Counted from the stretch's first letter, positions 18,835 to 29,164 are shown. The stretch: 64,000 nucleotides of DNA from Aliidiomarina sp. (GCF_022565475.1 NZ_JAIUMR010000012.1:1-64000), one strand, 5' to 3'. Made by a program: numbers and translations. The notes: generated by a model not told the origin, from the letters alone.

Positions 18835-19131
18835 CTACTTAACCTTTCTCTTAAGCCACACAGGCAACTCAGCTTCATCTATAAAAATTCTTAGACGTTC
18901 GCTAGAGACGTCCAGATCGAATGAAATTGCTTGATCAGCAAGTGCCGAGGCCACAATTTTCGCATCAATCAATTTCGCCAGCCTATCGCGCTCAACGCCA
19001 ACGGCATACCACCAATCCCGCAGCCGCTGATCCAAGTAGGTACTATTTGGGTCATACTCAGTCGTCACTACCCAGTGTTGTATGCGTTGAAAGGCTTCAT
19101 CGTTGACATCCAGCGTTTGTTTTTCTGCCAT
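18835..19131 (-). CDS. Small hypothetical protein, 98 aa
   Basis: Soluble, Trp- and charge-rich (RIQHWVVTTEYDP, RLRDWWYAVGVERDRLAKL), no signal peptide. Tightly packed between the GT10-like gene (2 bp) and manB (about 20 bp), which supports it being a real operon member. Not recognised. Confidence 0.6.
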   Translation of the reverse strand: MAEKQTLDVNDEAFQRIQHWVVTTEYDPNSTYLDQRLRDWWYAVGVERDRLAKLIDAKIVASALADQAISFDLDVSSERLRIFIDEAELPVWLKRKVK

Positions 19132-19151
19132 AAAACTCGGTATCCGTAAAA

Positions 19152-20522
19152 CTAAGCACGTAACAAGGCAAGTATCTGTGTCGTTTTCTCGTGCATCAAC
19201 GCCGTGTCGCCACGGCTTTCTACATTCAAGCGCACAACCGGTTCGGTATTGGAACTGCGCAAATTAAAGCGCCAATGCTGAAACTCAAGACTAATGCCAT
19301 CAGTGCGATCGACCAGCAACGCCTCGCCTTCGAACTCTTCTAATACCCGCTGAATCGCGGCAGGAGCATCTTCAAGTTTGCTGTTAATCTCACCCGACGA
19401 CGGATACGCAGCCATTCGCTGCTCGACAAGCTGCTTCAGGGGCTGCCCTTTTACAGCAACCAATTCGGCAACTAACAGCCACGGAATCATGCCGCTATCA
19501 CAGTACGCAAAATCCCGAAAATAATGATGCGCACTCATTTCACCACCGTACACGGCGTCTTCTTTGCGCATGCGCTCTTTAATAAAGGCATGGCCGGTTT
19601 TCGACATAATAGGTACACCGCCTGCTTGCTCAACTAAGTCGATGGTATTCCAAGTTAAGCGCGGGTCGTGAATAATCTTGGCGCCAGCATTCTTCTGCAA
19701 AAATGCCTCAGCAAGTAAGCCAACAATGTAATACCCTTCGATAAAGCCGCCTTCATGATCAAACAGGAAGCAGCGATCGAAGTCGCCGTCGAAGGCAATA
19801 CCCATGTCTGCGTTATGCTTTCGCACAGCATCAATGGTGTCTTGGCGGTTTTCAGGTAACAATGGATTGGGAATACCGTTTGGAAAATTACCGTCCGGCT
19901 CGTTATGAATCTTAATCAATTCAATCGGTACATGAAGCGCCTGAAAACGCGCTTCAATGGCATCTACCACATGACCGGCTGCGCCGTTGCCACTGTTGAT
20001 GACAAGTTTCATTGGCTGCTCGAAGTTGTTTAAATCAACGTAACCCAATAAATGCTCAATGTACTCATCCAGAACCGAAACTTCTGTGTAACTTCCGCGC
20101 TTTGCAACGGCTTGGCCAAAATTATTCTCTTCCGCTAACCGCTGTACGTCGCGCAATCCGGTATCACCACTAATCGGACGCGCACCCTCGCGAACAAGTT
20201 TCATACCGTTATAATCCATCGGATTATGGCTTGCAGTGACTTCGATACCACCACAGACACCCAAATGGAAAGTCGCAAAATAGATTTCTTCTGTACCCGA
20301 TAAGCCGATATCTAACACGTCTACGCCAGCATCGCGTAATCCGTTAGCAAGTGCCAACTTCAGCGTTTCCGAAGTCAAACGAACATCGCCGCCGACCACG
20401 ATCGTTTGTGGCTTTAAATACTCACCGTAGGCGCGGCCAATCCGGTAAGCAATGTCTTCATTCAATTCAGTGCCGAGTTGGCCACGAATGTCATAGGCTT
20501 TGAAACAGGTAAGCTTTTCCAT
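19152..20522 (-). CDS. manB: Phosphomannomutase ManB/CpsG
   Basis: Interconverts mannose-6-phosphate and mannose-1-phosphate for GDP-mannose supply. The phosphoserine loop [13 protein letters not shown], the metal site FDGDFDRCF and the sugar loop [11 protein letters not shown] are all present. Length about 456 aa is typical. Start chosen at ATG 20522 ([14 protein letters not shown]), which aligns with the family; a TTG start 12 bases upstream is also possible. Follows manC across a hairpin terminator. Confidence 0.95.
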   Translation of the reverse strand: MEKLTCFKAYDIRGQLGTELNEDIAYRIGRAYGEYLKPQTIVVGGDVRLTSETLKLALANGLRDAGVDVLDIGLSGTEEIYFATFHLGVCGGIEVTASHNPMDYNGMKLVREGARPISGDTGLRDVQRLAEENNFGQAVAKRGSYTEVSVLDEYIEHLLGYVDLNNFEQPMKLVINSGNGAAGHVVDAIEARFQALHVPIELIKIHNEPDGNFPNGIPNPLLPENRQDTIDAVRKHNADMGIAFDGDFDRCFLFDHEGGFIEGYYIVGLLAEAFLQKNAGAKIIHDPRLTWNTIDLVEQAGGVPIMSKTGHAFIKERMRKEDAVYGGEMSAHHYFRDFAYCDSGMIPWLLVAELVAVKGQPLKQLVEQRMAAYPSSGEINSKLEDAPAAIQRVLEEFEGEALLVDRTDGISLEFQHWRFNLRSSNTEPVVRLNVESRGDTALMHEKTTQILALLRA

Positions 20523-20605
20523 GAGTAATTCCAATTGTCCTAATTTTTTATCTGCGCTATGCGCACACTAAGCTTGCCCGTGCGCTGAGGTTGTTGAATG
20601 CGAAA

Positions 20606-20631
20606 TGAAACCCGCGCCTTGCAGCGCGGGT
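20606..20631 (-). terminator. Hairpin terminator or attenuator between manC and manB
   Basis: ACCCGCGC and GCGCGGGT form a perfect 8-bp GC-rich stem with a 6-nt loop. On the minus strand it is followed by TTTCATTTC. It lies just after the manC stop and about 90 bp before manB. It may partly end the upstream transcript or set the manC/manB ratio. Confidence 0.55.
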
Positions 20632-20668
20632 GATTAATGTTCAATATTCTCAAACTAACACCTCAAGA

Positions 20669-22078
20669 CTAAACTCGTCCGTAACGATCCTCGAACCGAA
20701 CAATATCATCTTCACCTAGATAAGGGCCGACTTGAACTTCAATCAATTCCAGAGGAATTTTGCCAGGATTCTCCAGTGAATGAACAGCTCCAATTGGAAT
20801 GTAAACCGACTCATTCTCGGTCACAAGGTTCGTTTCATCGTCAATCGTGATATTCGCACTACCCGACACCACCACCCAGTGTTCAGCACGGTGATGGTGC
20901 ATTTGAATGGACAGCTTCTCACCCGGTTTCACGGTAATTCGCTTCACTTGATAACGATCGCCAGCGTCTACAGAGTCATATTTACCCCAAGGGCGATAAA
21001 CTTCTCGGTGCAGTTTATATTCAGAGCGGTCAGCCGCTTTTAGCTCTTCTACTATTCTTTTCACATCTTGTACTTGGTCTTTCTTGGTCACCAACACTGC
21101 ATCTTTCGTTTGTACCACCACGACGTCGTCCACACCGACGGTGGCAACCAATCCAGTTTCCGCAAATACATAGTTATTGTGGCTATTGTGCGCCATGACA
21201 TCGCCATGGTGTACATTGCCCTGGGTGTCCTTGTCGGAAACATCCCACAAAGAACTCCAAGATCCCACGTCGCTCCATCCCGCATCAAGCGGAACGACAA
21301 CAGCTTCTTTGGTTTTCTCCATTACCGCATAGTCAATCGAGTCTTCAGGACAGGCCATAAATGCGTCTTTATCGACTCGCACAAAGTCTAAATCTGCACT
21401 CGTGTCGCCGATGGCTTTTTCACAGGCGGCATAAATGTCAGGACGGTGCGCTTTCAACTCTTCTAAATACCGGGAGGCTCGGAACATAAACATGCCACTG
21501 TTCCAGTAGAAGTCGCCACTATTTACATATTCTTCAGCCGTTGCTAAGTCGGGCTTTTCCACAAAGCGAGCAACTTGGAAGGCCTCAGACTCACTTGCAC
21601 CGCGCTCAATATAGCCATATCCGGTCTCAGGGCCAGTCGGCACAATACCGAATGTAACTAACTTTCCAGATTGCGCATGCGACATAGCTTGTCGCACCGC
21701 GACTTGGAACGCTTGTTGATTTTTTATAACGTGGTCCGCAGCGAGTACAAGAAGTAAAGGGTCATTACCTTGTCGGGTCGCGCATAACGCCGCTAACGCT
21801 ATGGCTGGTGCAGTATTTCGACCGGCTGGTTCTAAAATAATATTGTTGTTTAACTGCTTGATTTGACGTAACTGCTCCGCAGCAAGAAAACGATGCTCTT
21901 CGTTACAAATGACCATGGGCGCATCAACTTCCATGCCCTGAAGACGTGTAACCGTCTCTTGTAGCATAGTGCCGCCGCCATTGAGCTTCAAAAATTGCTT
22001 AGGATAAGCAGCACGAGAAAGTGGCCACAATCGGCTTCCGCTGCCTCCGGCCATAATTACTGGAAGAATCATTTTCAT
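20669..22078 (-). CDS. manC: Mannose-1-phosphate guanylyltransferase / mannose-6-phosphate isomerase
   Basis: 469 aa, the usual size for the bifunctional ManC/CpsB/AlgA family. N-terminal nucleotidyltransferase motif [19 protein letters not shown] (residues about 12-30), then FVEKP, and a C-terminal cupin isomerase domain ([32 protein letters not shown]). Makes GDP-mannose, the precursor for Gmd/Fcl. AAGGAAT lies just upstream of the start. Confidence 0.95.
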   Translation of the reverse strand: MKMILPVIMAGGSGSRLWPLSRAAYPKQFLKLNGGGTMLQETVTRLQGMEVDAPMVICNEEHRFLAAEQLRQIKQLNNNIILEPAGRNTAPAIALAALCATRQGNDPLLLVLAADHVIKNQQAFQVAVRQAMSHAQSGKLVTFGIVPTGPETGYGYIERGASESEAFQVARFVEKPDLATAEEYVNSGDFYWNSGMFMFRASRYLEELKAHRPDIYAACEKAIGDTSADLDFVRVDKDAFMACPEDSIDYAVMEKTKEAVVVPLDAGWSDVGSWSSLWDVSDKDTQGNVHHGDVMAHNSHNNYVFAETGLVATVGVDDVVVVQTKDAVLVTKKDQVQDVKRIVEELKAADRSEYKLHREVYRPWGKYDSVDAGDRYQVKRITVKPGEKLSIQMHHHRAEHWVVVSGSANITIDDETNLVTENESVYIPIGAVHSLENPGKIPLELIEVQVGPYLGEDDIVRFEDRYGRV

Positions 22079-22168
22079 TATTCCTTTTTCCGGGAAGTGA
22101 TCACAAGATTTCTACATTATCCCCGTATTTCAATAAATCTCAAGGTGCGGAGGACGTTGGTACTTAGC

Positions 22169-22615
22169 TCACAAAAAATACGCCTTGGTATGCTGGTGCA
22201 CCTTCTCGCTGCTAAGCAGCTCATCCACCGTAAACCAACGATAGCCGCTATGTTGTTCATCCGGTAAATTCGTGAGCTCGCGGACCAGTAATCGATAAGC
22301 GATAGCAACATAATGGGTCGAAGGTGAACCCCCAAAAACACTGTCAGTGTAGAAGTGATCAAAAGGCCCCTGCAATTCAGCTTGTGAAATAGAAAATTCC
22401 TGACCAAGCTCCGCTAAGGTTAACCGTTGGAACGCGTCAGCTAATGACTCATTTTTGAAGATACGCCCACCAGGCACAAACCAATAACCTTGAGCTGGCC
22501 GGTTCTTGCGCTCACCGAGCAAAACCTTTCCGTCAATATTTTGCACAACCAGATCAATTGAGACTAATGGTGTGCTGTCAAGAACGGTTGTAAACACTTT
22601 TTCTTTTAAAAACAT
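22169..22615 (-). CDS. gmm: GDP-mannose mannosyl hydrolase (Nudix family)
   Basis: 148 aa. The Nudix-type region PAQGYWFVPGGRIFKNE and FQRLTLAELGQEF matches GDP-mannose mannosyl hydrolase, which has a modified Nudix box. The family hydrolyses GDP-mannose to GDP and mannose and is usually found in fucose/colanic-acid-type clusters. Context with manB, manC, gmd and fcl agrees. Confidence 0.85.
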   Translation of the reverse strand: MFLKEKVFTTVLDSTPLVSIDLVVQNIDGKVLLGERKNRPAQGYWFVPGGRIFKNESLADAFQRLTLAELGQEFSISQAELQGPFDHFYTDSVFGGSPSTHYVAIAYRLLVRELTNLPDEQHSGYRWFTVDELLSSEKVHQHTKAYFL

Positions 22616-22654
22616 AGCTCGATTACTTTCCCTTCCAAGTGGCCTTGCACAGAA

Positions 22655-23575
22655 TTACTGAGTAACTAAATTACGAACTGCATGACCCCATTGTCCCGAA
22701 AATACCATGGGCGGAACAATATTATGTGCGTCTTGACCTTTCATCGCGATAAGCTTTACATGGTCTAAACCAGCCAAGTTCTCGGCGTGCAGTCGGTCTT
22801 TGTCATTTTCAGCACCGAAGTACAAGGATAAACTCGGGTGACAGGCGCTCTGCATCCATTCCAAGCGTAGGTCTCGCGCATGATCAGGGAGTTCCATAAC
22901 GAGTGGCAAGAATTCTTGGTTTATTCCGTGCTCGATCAAAAAATCGGCCGTTAAATTAGTCGGTGCTGAAAATACGAGAGCGCCTTTTGCCCCCAAAGCA
23001 AGCGCTGCCCGAATAGCAGAATAACCTCCAGCTGACGAGCCACAACAATAGACCTCACTCACACCCACTGATTCAAAGAGACTCTTTAAATACTCAATGG
23101 TTTCTTCGAAACTACCACCCACCGACTGAAGTCCATGAAAATAGAAACGCTTACTGTAATCGAAAAGGTATATCACTGTGATATTGAGACTACCAAACCA
23201 CTGATGTGCAACTATTAATGGAATACCTACTCGAAATGCATTTCCGCAGAAGACGAGAAGCACCTTTTTGCTCGTCGGGTGTTTATGAACAACGACATCT
23301 CGGCCAGCGATTGGCTGAAATGGAATCAATGGTTTAAAAATTGCCGCGTGATGAATAAGATCTGATAACAATGAATTAGAGGCTGGACTCGAAAACTTTT
23401 CCTTCATCTTCATTACTGCCAAGGCACATATTGGGAACGGGCTCTGGTCGACAAGTTTGTTTAAACAGGCATTCCAGCTCCCCTTGCTTGCCAACGACCA
23501 TTCTGGCTCGCTGCCTTTCTCTAGCGCGTCTTGAAGATGTTCTGCAAGATCAGCAAGATTCATCGCATTTTTCAT
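22655..23575 (-). CDS. Alpha/beta-hydrolase-like protein, 306 aa
   Basis: Nucleophile-elbow motif CCGSSAGGYSAIRAAL near residue 180, a possible acid in GAENDKDRLHA and a possible catalytic His in GQDAHNIVPP, giving the Ser-Asp-His order of an alpha/beta hydrolase. No signal peptide. Overlaps the 3' end of the adenylation/carrier gene by about 26 bp, so it is co-translated with it. May release or transfer an acyl group from the carrier domain, or act as an esterase; this is inference. Confidence 0.65.
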   Translation of the reverse strand: MKNAMNLADLAEHLQDALEKGSEPEWSLASKGSWNACLNKLVDQSPFPICALAVMKMKEKFSSPASNSLLSDLIHHAAIFKPLIPFQPIAGRDVVVHKHPTSKKVLLVFCGNAFRVGIPLIVAHQWFGSLNITVIYLFDYSKRFYFHGLQSVGGSFEETIEYLKSLFESVGVSEVYCCGSSAGGYSAIRAALALGAKGALVFSAPTNLTADFLIEHGINQEFLPLVMELPDHARDLRLEWMQSACHPSLSLYFGAENDKDRLHAENLAGLDHVKLIAMKGQDAHNIVPPMVFSGQWGHAVRNLVTQ

Positions 23576-25448
23576 TTTTTAGTGTTTCAATAAAATTCGT
23601 TAACGCTTCAACCGACTTAAAGTTCTTCACAAATGCCTCAGCGTCAATTGTCACTGCAAATTCATGCTCTAGCGCCAGTACCATTCGCATAATATCCAGC
23701 GAATCCGCATGTAGACTATTCAAATCATCATGTCGAGAAACTGCGCCACCGGCCATTACTTCGTGAACAACCCTGCGGGTGCGACCTAGCATGGTGCTAT
23801 CATAACTCGCTTGTGCGGTTGATTGTGTTTGGTAGACAGAATCTAAAGCGCTCAATTTTTGGCGGTCAATTTTGAAGTTTCCCAAAAGCGGTAATTGCGG
23901 CAATCTATAAAAGCGCGCTGGCATCTGCGCCAAGGTCAAGTGCTCGGTAAGATACTGCCTGAGATCAAACTCAGTAAGATGTTCTGATTGCGCAGACCAA
24001 TAAAGTACCAACCCAATTGCTTGGCCACTATCATCTTTTCGGACAATAATTGCCGCTTCGCCAACGCCTCTAAGACTTTTCGCTTTTCGCTCGATCTCTC
24101 CCGGATGAACAAGGTAACCCCGTAATTTCACCTGCGAATCTTTCCGCCCATAAAACTCAAGTAGCCCATCTCGTCTCTCGCGGGCTAGGTCACCAGTGAG
24201 AAATCTTCGAGCTCCCAGAATCAAACTGCTCTTTTGAAAAAAACGTTCTGAGAGCGCTTCATTTCGCCAGTATCCAAGCGCCATAAAAGCACTCGTGACC
24301 TCAATTTCACCAACCTCTCCTGCGGCAACTTCATTGCCATTATCATCTAGCAATCGAACAAACCGATCTGGAATCGCGCGACCAACGGGCAAAACCTCGT
24401 ACGTTAGTGGTGTATCCGCAGCGATAAACCAATGACGATAAAGTGTTGAGTTTTCAGTCGATCCAATACCGGTATACAGATAGGCGTGAGTAGGGAAATT
24501 CAATTGAAACGACTGCGCATCTTCAATGTCCAAACGATCGCCAGCGAGATAGGCAAGCCGAACGCTTCGTAATTGAGCTTTCGCATCTGTGTCTTGCATT
24601 AGCTGCCGAAAGAGCACTGGAACTGCATGCAGTATCGACAGTTTCTGATCTGCGATAACCCGAAGCACTCCTGAAACCCCAAGCTCTTTCGCCGACAAAA
24701 GCCACACCGACGCCCCCGTCAGTAAAGCGCCGAATAGATCACGTATTGAGCCAATCACGCTCCCTGAATACAACATGGTCAGCCGATCAGTGGCATTAAT
24801 ATGGGCGGCATTCACATACTGCATCACGTCATGCAATAAACCACGTTGATTCTGATACACTCCTTTCGGGGCTCCAGTACTACCCGAAGTATACAGGATA
24901 TAAGCGATATCTTTGGCATTACCACGAACTGTCTTTTCACACTGTGGTTCACTAGGTGCCTCACTGTGATCACACGTGTCGAGTACAATGACTTGGCAAT
25001 TATGTGGTGCAATATCTCGACATATCTCCGCATACTGCGCTTGAGTCACAATAGCCTGAGCGGCGCTATTTTCTAAAATTGCGCGATTCCGACTCAGCGG
25101 GAATAGCGTGTCCAGTGGAACATAGGGCACGCCTAATGCTAAACAGGCAAGAATAGTGACGGTCAACTCAACTTGATGTGGCAGATATATTGCAATTGGA
25201 GCATTTCCATCAGCAGAGCTCGCCAATGAAACATCATGCAAGTATTGCGCTAAACCCAGACTTTCTTGCTGCAGTTCACCGTACGTCAGCCTTGTCTGCA
25301 AATCTGCTACCGCAAGATTATCCGCATACCGCGCAGCACTTGCAATAAAGGCTCGATAGACTCCTTGCTCGAGTATCGACGGCAGTATCGCTTCAAATTC
25401 AACATCTGCCGGTCCACCATAGTCGATAGGCTGCAGTGGCTTATGCAT
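23550..25448 (-). CDS. Adenylation domain plus acyl/peptidyl carrier domain (NRPS-like), 632 aa
   Basis: ANL-superfamily adenylation domain: A3 motif LYTSGSTGAPKGV (about 186-198), A5 TGIGSTENS, A7 FLTGDLARE, A8 YGRKDSQVKLRGYLVHPGEIE-type and A10 GNFKIDRQKL with the catalytic Lys. A C-terminal carrier domain has the phosphopantetheine site LHADSLDIM (Ser about 583). No condensation or thioesterase domain. Would activate a carboxylic or amino acid and load it on its own carrier. In this setting the acyl group may decorate a sugar; the substrate cannot be read from sequence by eye. Confidence 0.85.
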   Translation of the reverse strand: MHKPLQPIDYGGPADVEFEAILPSILEQGVYRAFIASAARYADNLAVADLQTRLTYGELQQESLGLAQYLHDVSLASSADGNAPIAIYLPHQVELTVTILACLALGVPYVPLDTLFPLSRNRAILENSAAQAIVTQAQYAEICRDIAPHNCQVIVLDTCDHSEAPSEPQCEKTVRGNAKDIAYILYTSGSTGAPKGVYQNQRGLLHDVMQYVNAAHINATDRLTMLYSGSVIGSIRDLFGALLTGASVWLLSAKELGVSGVLRVIADQKLSILHAVPVLFRQLMQDTDAKAQLRSVRLAYLAGDRLDIEDAQSFQLNFPTHAYLYTGIGSTENSTLYRHWFIAADTPLTYEVLPVGRAIPDRFVRLLDDNGNEVAAGEVGEIEVTSAFMALGYWRNEALSERFFQKSSLILGARRFLTGDLARERRDGLLEFYGRKDSQVKLRGYLVHPGEIERKAKSLRGVGEAAIIVRKDDSGQAIGLVLYWSAQSEHLTEFDLRQYLTEHLTLAQMPARFYRLPQLPLLGNFKIDRQKLSALDSVYQTQSTAQASYDSTMLGRTRRVVHEVMAGGAVSRHDDLNSLHADSLDIMRMVLALEHEFAVTIDAEAFVKNFKSVEALTNFIETLKNEKCDESC

Positions 25449-25483
25449 AACTCTCTCTATTTATAATGTGAATAGCCGTAAAT

Positions 25484-26488
25484 TCAGATTTTTACACGCG
25501 CTCCATGCACTAACGCCTCAATATTCTTGACTGGAACTGCAAGCGGTAAAGCGCAGCCGGGAGTTGCAATAAACGATTTGTGCGCCAGCAACGCTCTACG
25601 TGCAATAACAGCCTGCTGAATCGTTTGCCGACTCCCGTTAACGAACAAGCTATTACTCGGAAGAGTGCCAGCTAGGGCGGCGAAGGTGTCTATGCGCTGA
25701 GTGACATCTTGATGGTTTAACTCATCACAATGAAGCACAACTGGAACGCTGGCAAACAACTGCCAGTATGTCTTTGAGCCGTGCAGGTGCAACATACTTA
25801 GTGGTAGCTTGGCTATAGCATCAAGACACATTAAGTCACCGGTTAATGCCCATCGGCGATAAAAATCCTCAGGAACAAGCTCCGCACTTGCGTGCTGAGT
25901 AACAAAGAAAATTCCATCGACACCTAGGTTCACAATCTCAGAAATTAGACGAAGGGTATTACTCAACAGTACTTCTAGTCCTTGCTCCAATAACTGTGGA
26001 CTTTCTTCAGCTGTACGCATAACCAGCGCCAAACCACCTTGCTGCACTGCCTGAAAAAATGGATTAAACACAGTTACGAGCAACGGGACGTGTTGAGGGA
26101 GGTCAGCTTTTAGTAGACGAGCGGCATTGAGAATTCGGCCAGAAAACCCCTGCCAAGGATTACAGACTGAGATATCTTCCCACTGACTTATCTTCGTAAC
26201 ATTGTGACTAACAATTTCTCGTCGCCCTAGAAAGTCATGATTTCTACAATCTTCTAACCCTTGGTCGATCGACTGCCACGTCGACGCCGGAGTAAGTTTT
26301 ACAAAATCAAAATCATACCGAGCGAAGTCTGCAAGCGTTGCCGCAGCGAAAGCTTCCGCATTTTGATCAATTTTAGGCTTGTGCTGCCAAGCCGAGACGG
26401 GACTCGTTTCTGTTTTGTCCCCATTAAGGCAGCTAAGGAGCAACTCGCGGTAGCGCATAAGACCTATTCCAAGTAAATCAGCAGACAT
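25484..26488 (-). CDS. Uroporphyrinogen-decarboxylase (URO-D) family protein, 334 aa
   Basis: Features of the URO-D/MtaA family: DFDFVKLTP near the N-terminus, GVDGIFFVTQHAS in the middle, and FIATPGCALPLAVPVKNIEAL at the C-terminus. Members include porphyrinogen decarboxylases and corrinoid methyltransferases. The operon setting beside an adenylation/carrier protein suggests a specialised metabolic role rather than heme synthesis. Overlaps the upstream sulfotransferase-like gene by 11 bp. Confidence 0.75.
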   Translation of the reverse strand: MSADLLGIGLMRYRELLLSCLNGDKTETSPVSAWQHKPKIDQNAEAFAAATLADFARYDFDFVKLTPASTWQSIDQGLEDCRNHDFLGRREIVSHNVTKISQWEDISVCNPWQGFSGRILNAARLLKADLPQHVPLLVTVFNPFFQAVQQGGLALVMRTAEESPQLLEQGLEVLLSNTLRLISEIVNLGVDGIFFVTQHASAELVPEDFYRRWALTGDLMCLDAIAKLPLSMLHLHGSKTYWQLFASVPVVLHCDELNHQDVTQRIDTFAALAGTLPSNSLFVNGSRQTIQQAVIARRALLAHKSFIATPGCALPLAVPVKNIEALVHGARVKI

Positions 26489-27293
26489 AGTTGAAATACC
26501 GACTTAACTCTCTGTCTAATTTATGATCCAAAATTTGCCAGCCTAATTGACTGACTTCAATTCGCCACATTTCAGATTGATAGTAATTACGATACCAATT
26601 AACATCTTTGCGCCCTTCCTTGGTTGACTGTGTAAGTTCAATAAAATTTTCCGTACTTAATTGCAGATCTCGACAAGCACCAGAAATAGCCGACTTTTGT
26701 GACCAAGCGAAGTCTTCGAATTTGATAATACGCACTTGCCCTGTATCGGAGTAACACTCATAGAATCTTTTATAAGACTCTAACTTTAGGTTCCAGAGAT
26801 CAATCGGCGTTGTTATTATTTTATTCAGACGGTCGCGCGCAACCGTTGGCCAACACTGAGTCAAGAAATCTTCAAATTTATCTTCGAGCGGATAAATTGC
26901 ATGGTAAGGCTTACGAAATAAACTCAGTAACCAAGACATCGGATGCCGAACCATAAGAATGATGTAAACATCGTGTGGCAAGCTTTCATCATTATCGAAA
27001 TTAAGTGCCGAATGTTTCCATGCGTTTAACAACCCCGTGTCAGCGAAGACTGCATCAATATGTGCTTCTTTCTCTGGTATTGACAATCGCGGATCTGGCA
27101 ATCCACGCCTTAACTTATCAAATTGCTGGATAGTTTTATGGGATTCTGGGGCAATGTCTAAAACCGTTGCGGGTAAAAGCTCAATTTGAGGGTAGTTCTT
27201 TGCGAATACTGAGCGCATGGCATTTGTTGATGTATTTCTCTCACCGAATATTTTTAATCTCACGTCTTGGAGCCTACTCAACAGTATATCCAA
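26478..27293 (-). CDS. Sulfotransferase-like protein, 271 aa
   Basis: N-terminal motif LKIFGERNTSTNAMRSVFAK in the 5'-PSB position and IILMVRHPMSWLLSLFRKPY in the 3'-PB position (near residue 115), then IIKFEDFAW typical of the fold. Overlaps the GT25-sulfotransferase fusion gene by 20 bp and the URO-D gene by 11 bp, so the three are coupled. Acceptor unknown. Confidence 0.7.
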   Translation of the reverse strand: MDILLSRLQDVRLKIFGERNTSTNAMRSVFAKNYPQIELLPATVLDIAPESHKTIQQFDKLRRGLPDPRLSIPEKEAHIDAVFADTGLLNAWKHSALNFDNDESLPHDVYIILMVRHPMSWLLSLFRKPYHAIYPLEDKFEDFLTQCWPTVARDRLNKIITTPIDLWNLKLESYKRFYECYSDTGQVRIIKFEDFAWSQKSAISGACRDLQLSTENFIELTQSTKEGRKDVNWYRNYYQSEMWRIEVSQLGWQILDHKLDRELSRYFNYVC

Positions 27294-28722
27294 ATTGTCT
27301 CGCCATCATCAGTAGGCGAACTCTCGTATCTGTTGCTAAAGTTTGTACCCAATCTTCGGGCAGATCTGGATTCTCATGAGCAACACCGAGATAGGGCTTA
27401 CCTTTTCCAGATTTTTTATCACTAATTGTGAATTCGCGAACCTCACCGAAAACCCTCATTCCATTAAGATCTTCAACAGCGTGCTCAATTCGCACAATCC
27501 CGGAAATGGTGTTTCTCAAAGCTAATTCATACCAGTGAATATAAGCTCTAGCCGCCCGCTCAATTTCGCAAGAAAACGAATCGAGGTTGATTCCGAGCAC
27601 CTCGAGTATACGGTCACGACGATACCCATAGGAAAGCGGCGCTTGCTGATTTTCAGTAATAAGAGAGGGGACAGCCCGCATCGGATTACGAACGTATAGA
27701 AAATACTTCTTGGGGTAAAGAAAAAAGCTATTCGACGCCAGCAAGTCAGCTATGTAAGGGTGACTTTCACTATAAACAGCATATTGCCATGCACAAATCC
27801 CTGCGTTACCCAATTTCTCATGACCTACATCTACACCGTTCTCAATAAGCAGTTCACTTAAATAGTGGCTACCACAACGAGGCGATCCTATAAAAGCAAA
27901 TTCAGTTTCCCGTGCCTTCTTGCGATGCGTTTTCAAGCTCAAAGCCGCTTGCTTGTACTCCAATGACTCAGCACCATAAACTTTCAGCGCATAATCTACA
28001 TTTTTTCGCTTCGGGTGAATACCTGACATCAGTTCGCCCGTAGCCCATGAACGATCGTGAACAATTTGCGGCGTTAGCGAAAAACAAGAGCCGGCATCTG
28101 CCAAATCACTGTGCAGAATAACATCAGCTGTATGATTAATGTGTTCCAACCTAGTCGTTGCGATATGAGCCATTTTCCGATTCACGACGAAGGCATAGTT
28201 CGACATACGAACTTCATTATCAAGCCGAACATCTGGCAAATCGCCCATATTACTGAAATAACCCGGTACTTTCGGAGATCCAAGTCGAAGCAAAAATGGT
28301 CGTTCAGGGTCTTCCAGTGCATTCTGCAAAAGTGATTGAACAGCTTGATGAGAAAAAACGTCGCTTGCGTAATCAGCTATGACAATGTCATCTTCACAAA
28401 CGAACATAAGTTCGTGAGGGCCATTCGCAACTTGCCGAAGCAACGCTTGAAAGCTCAAAACAACAGCAACCTGTTGAGGTATCAGAATATTGTTGCAGTC
28501 TTTCCCACAATCACCTTGACCACAACGAAAACAACCGGGAAATGGTATGACTCGGCTGTTTTCGAACGCTTGTCTAACCTTGACACTATGTGCATCAACA
28601 CCAGGAAAGAATTGATAGTGTTTAAACTGGTGCCTCACAAACTCCTTCTTAACTAGCTTTTGACGCTCTCTAGCATTTGGCAGTGTTAGACACAACACCG
28701 GAATATCCGTTAACGCAATCAC
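27274..28722 (-). CDS. GT25-like glycosyltransferase fused to a sulfotransferase-like domain
   Basis: About 482 aa. The N-terminal half resembles glycosyltransferase family 25: IPVLCLTLPNARERQK near the start and VCEDDIVIADY near residue 110. It contains a Cys cluster (CFRCGQGDCGKDC). The C-terminal half has sulfotransferase motifs FAFIGSPRCGSHYLSELL (about 276-293) and YFLYVRNPMRAVPS. The start was placed at GTG 28722, which overlaps the TGA of the fcl remnant as GTGA. An upstream ATG at 28755 would read through remnant sequence. It may add a sugar and sulfate it in one protein. Confidence 0.75.
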   Translation of the reverse strand: MIALTDIPVLCLTLPNARERQKLVKKEFVRHQFKHYQFFPGVDAHSVKVRQAFENSRVIPFPGCFRCGQGDCGKDCNNILIPQQVAVVLSFQALLRQVANGPHELMFVCEDDIVIADYASDVFSHQAVQSLLQNALEDPERPFLLRLGSPKVPGYFSNMGDLPDVRLDNEVRMSNYAFVVNRKMAHIATTRLEHINHTADVILHSDLADAGSCFSLTPQIVHDRSWATGELMSGIHPKRKNVDYALKVYGAESLEYKQAALSLKTHRKKARETEFAFIGSPRCGSHYLSELLIENGVDVGHEKLGNAGICAWQYAVYSESHPYIADLLASNSFFLYPKKYFLYVRNPMRAVPSLITENQQAPLSYGYRRDRILEVLGINLDSFSCEIERAARAYIHWYELALRNTISGIVRIEHAVEDLNGMRVFGEVREFTISDKKSGKGKPYLGVAHENPDLPEDWVQTLATDTRVRLLMMARQFGYTVE

Positions 28723-29153
28723 CCCCGAACCCCATCCTGATTCGCCAAGAACCACGTATAAGAATTGCGTAGACCATCTTCAAGTTCAATCGAATACTGC
28801 CCCCCAAGAGCCTTCAGTCGGTCAACGTTCATGAGCTTACGCGGCGCACCGTCAGGTTTTGAGGTGTCCCAAACTATTTCACCTTCAAAGCCAACCACTT
28901 TAGCGACAGTTCCGGTCAGTTCTTTAATGGTGCAATCGACACCAGTGCCGACGTTAATATGGCTCAGCATCGGCTGGGTTTGGTCAAACTTCTCAGCGGT
29001 AAAGAAATCATCCACCGCTTGTTGGTTCGTTAAGTCAAGATCAGCGCGTGAGCGGGTGACAATGTCGAAACCGCCGCGTGCTTCTAACTGTTTAACAACC
29101 GCAGAGCCGACCATTCCACGATGGCCGGCGACAAATACTTTTTGAGTCTGCAT
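28719..29153 (-). pseudogene. fcl: GDP-L-fucose synthase remnant with 177-codon internal deletion
   Basis: The frame is open for 144 aa. Residues 1-58 match the intact Fcl at 34903-35868 ([26 protein letters not shown]) and then jump directly to its last 85 residues ([13 protein letters not shown] onward). About 531 bp are missing, including the catalytic SSCIYP and YxxxK regions, so it cannot be an active epimerase-reductase. The 3' end still supplies the overlapping stop for the downstream GTG start. Confidence 0.9.
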
Positions 29154-29164
29154 TCGATTACCTG

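Noticed and set aside
23550-25448. Non-ribosomal peptide synthetase cluster
   Set aside because: Only an adenylation and a carrier domain are present, with no condensation or thioesterase domain nearby.
28719-28755. Longer N-terminus of the GT25-sulfotransferase protein starting at 28755
   Set aside because: Those residues read through the end of the fcl remnant in another frame; the GTG at 28722 gives the usual coupling overlap.
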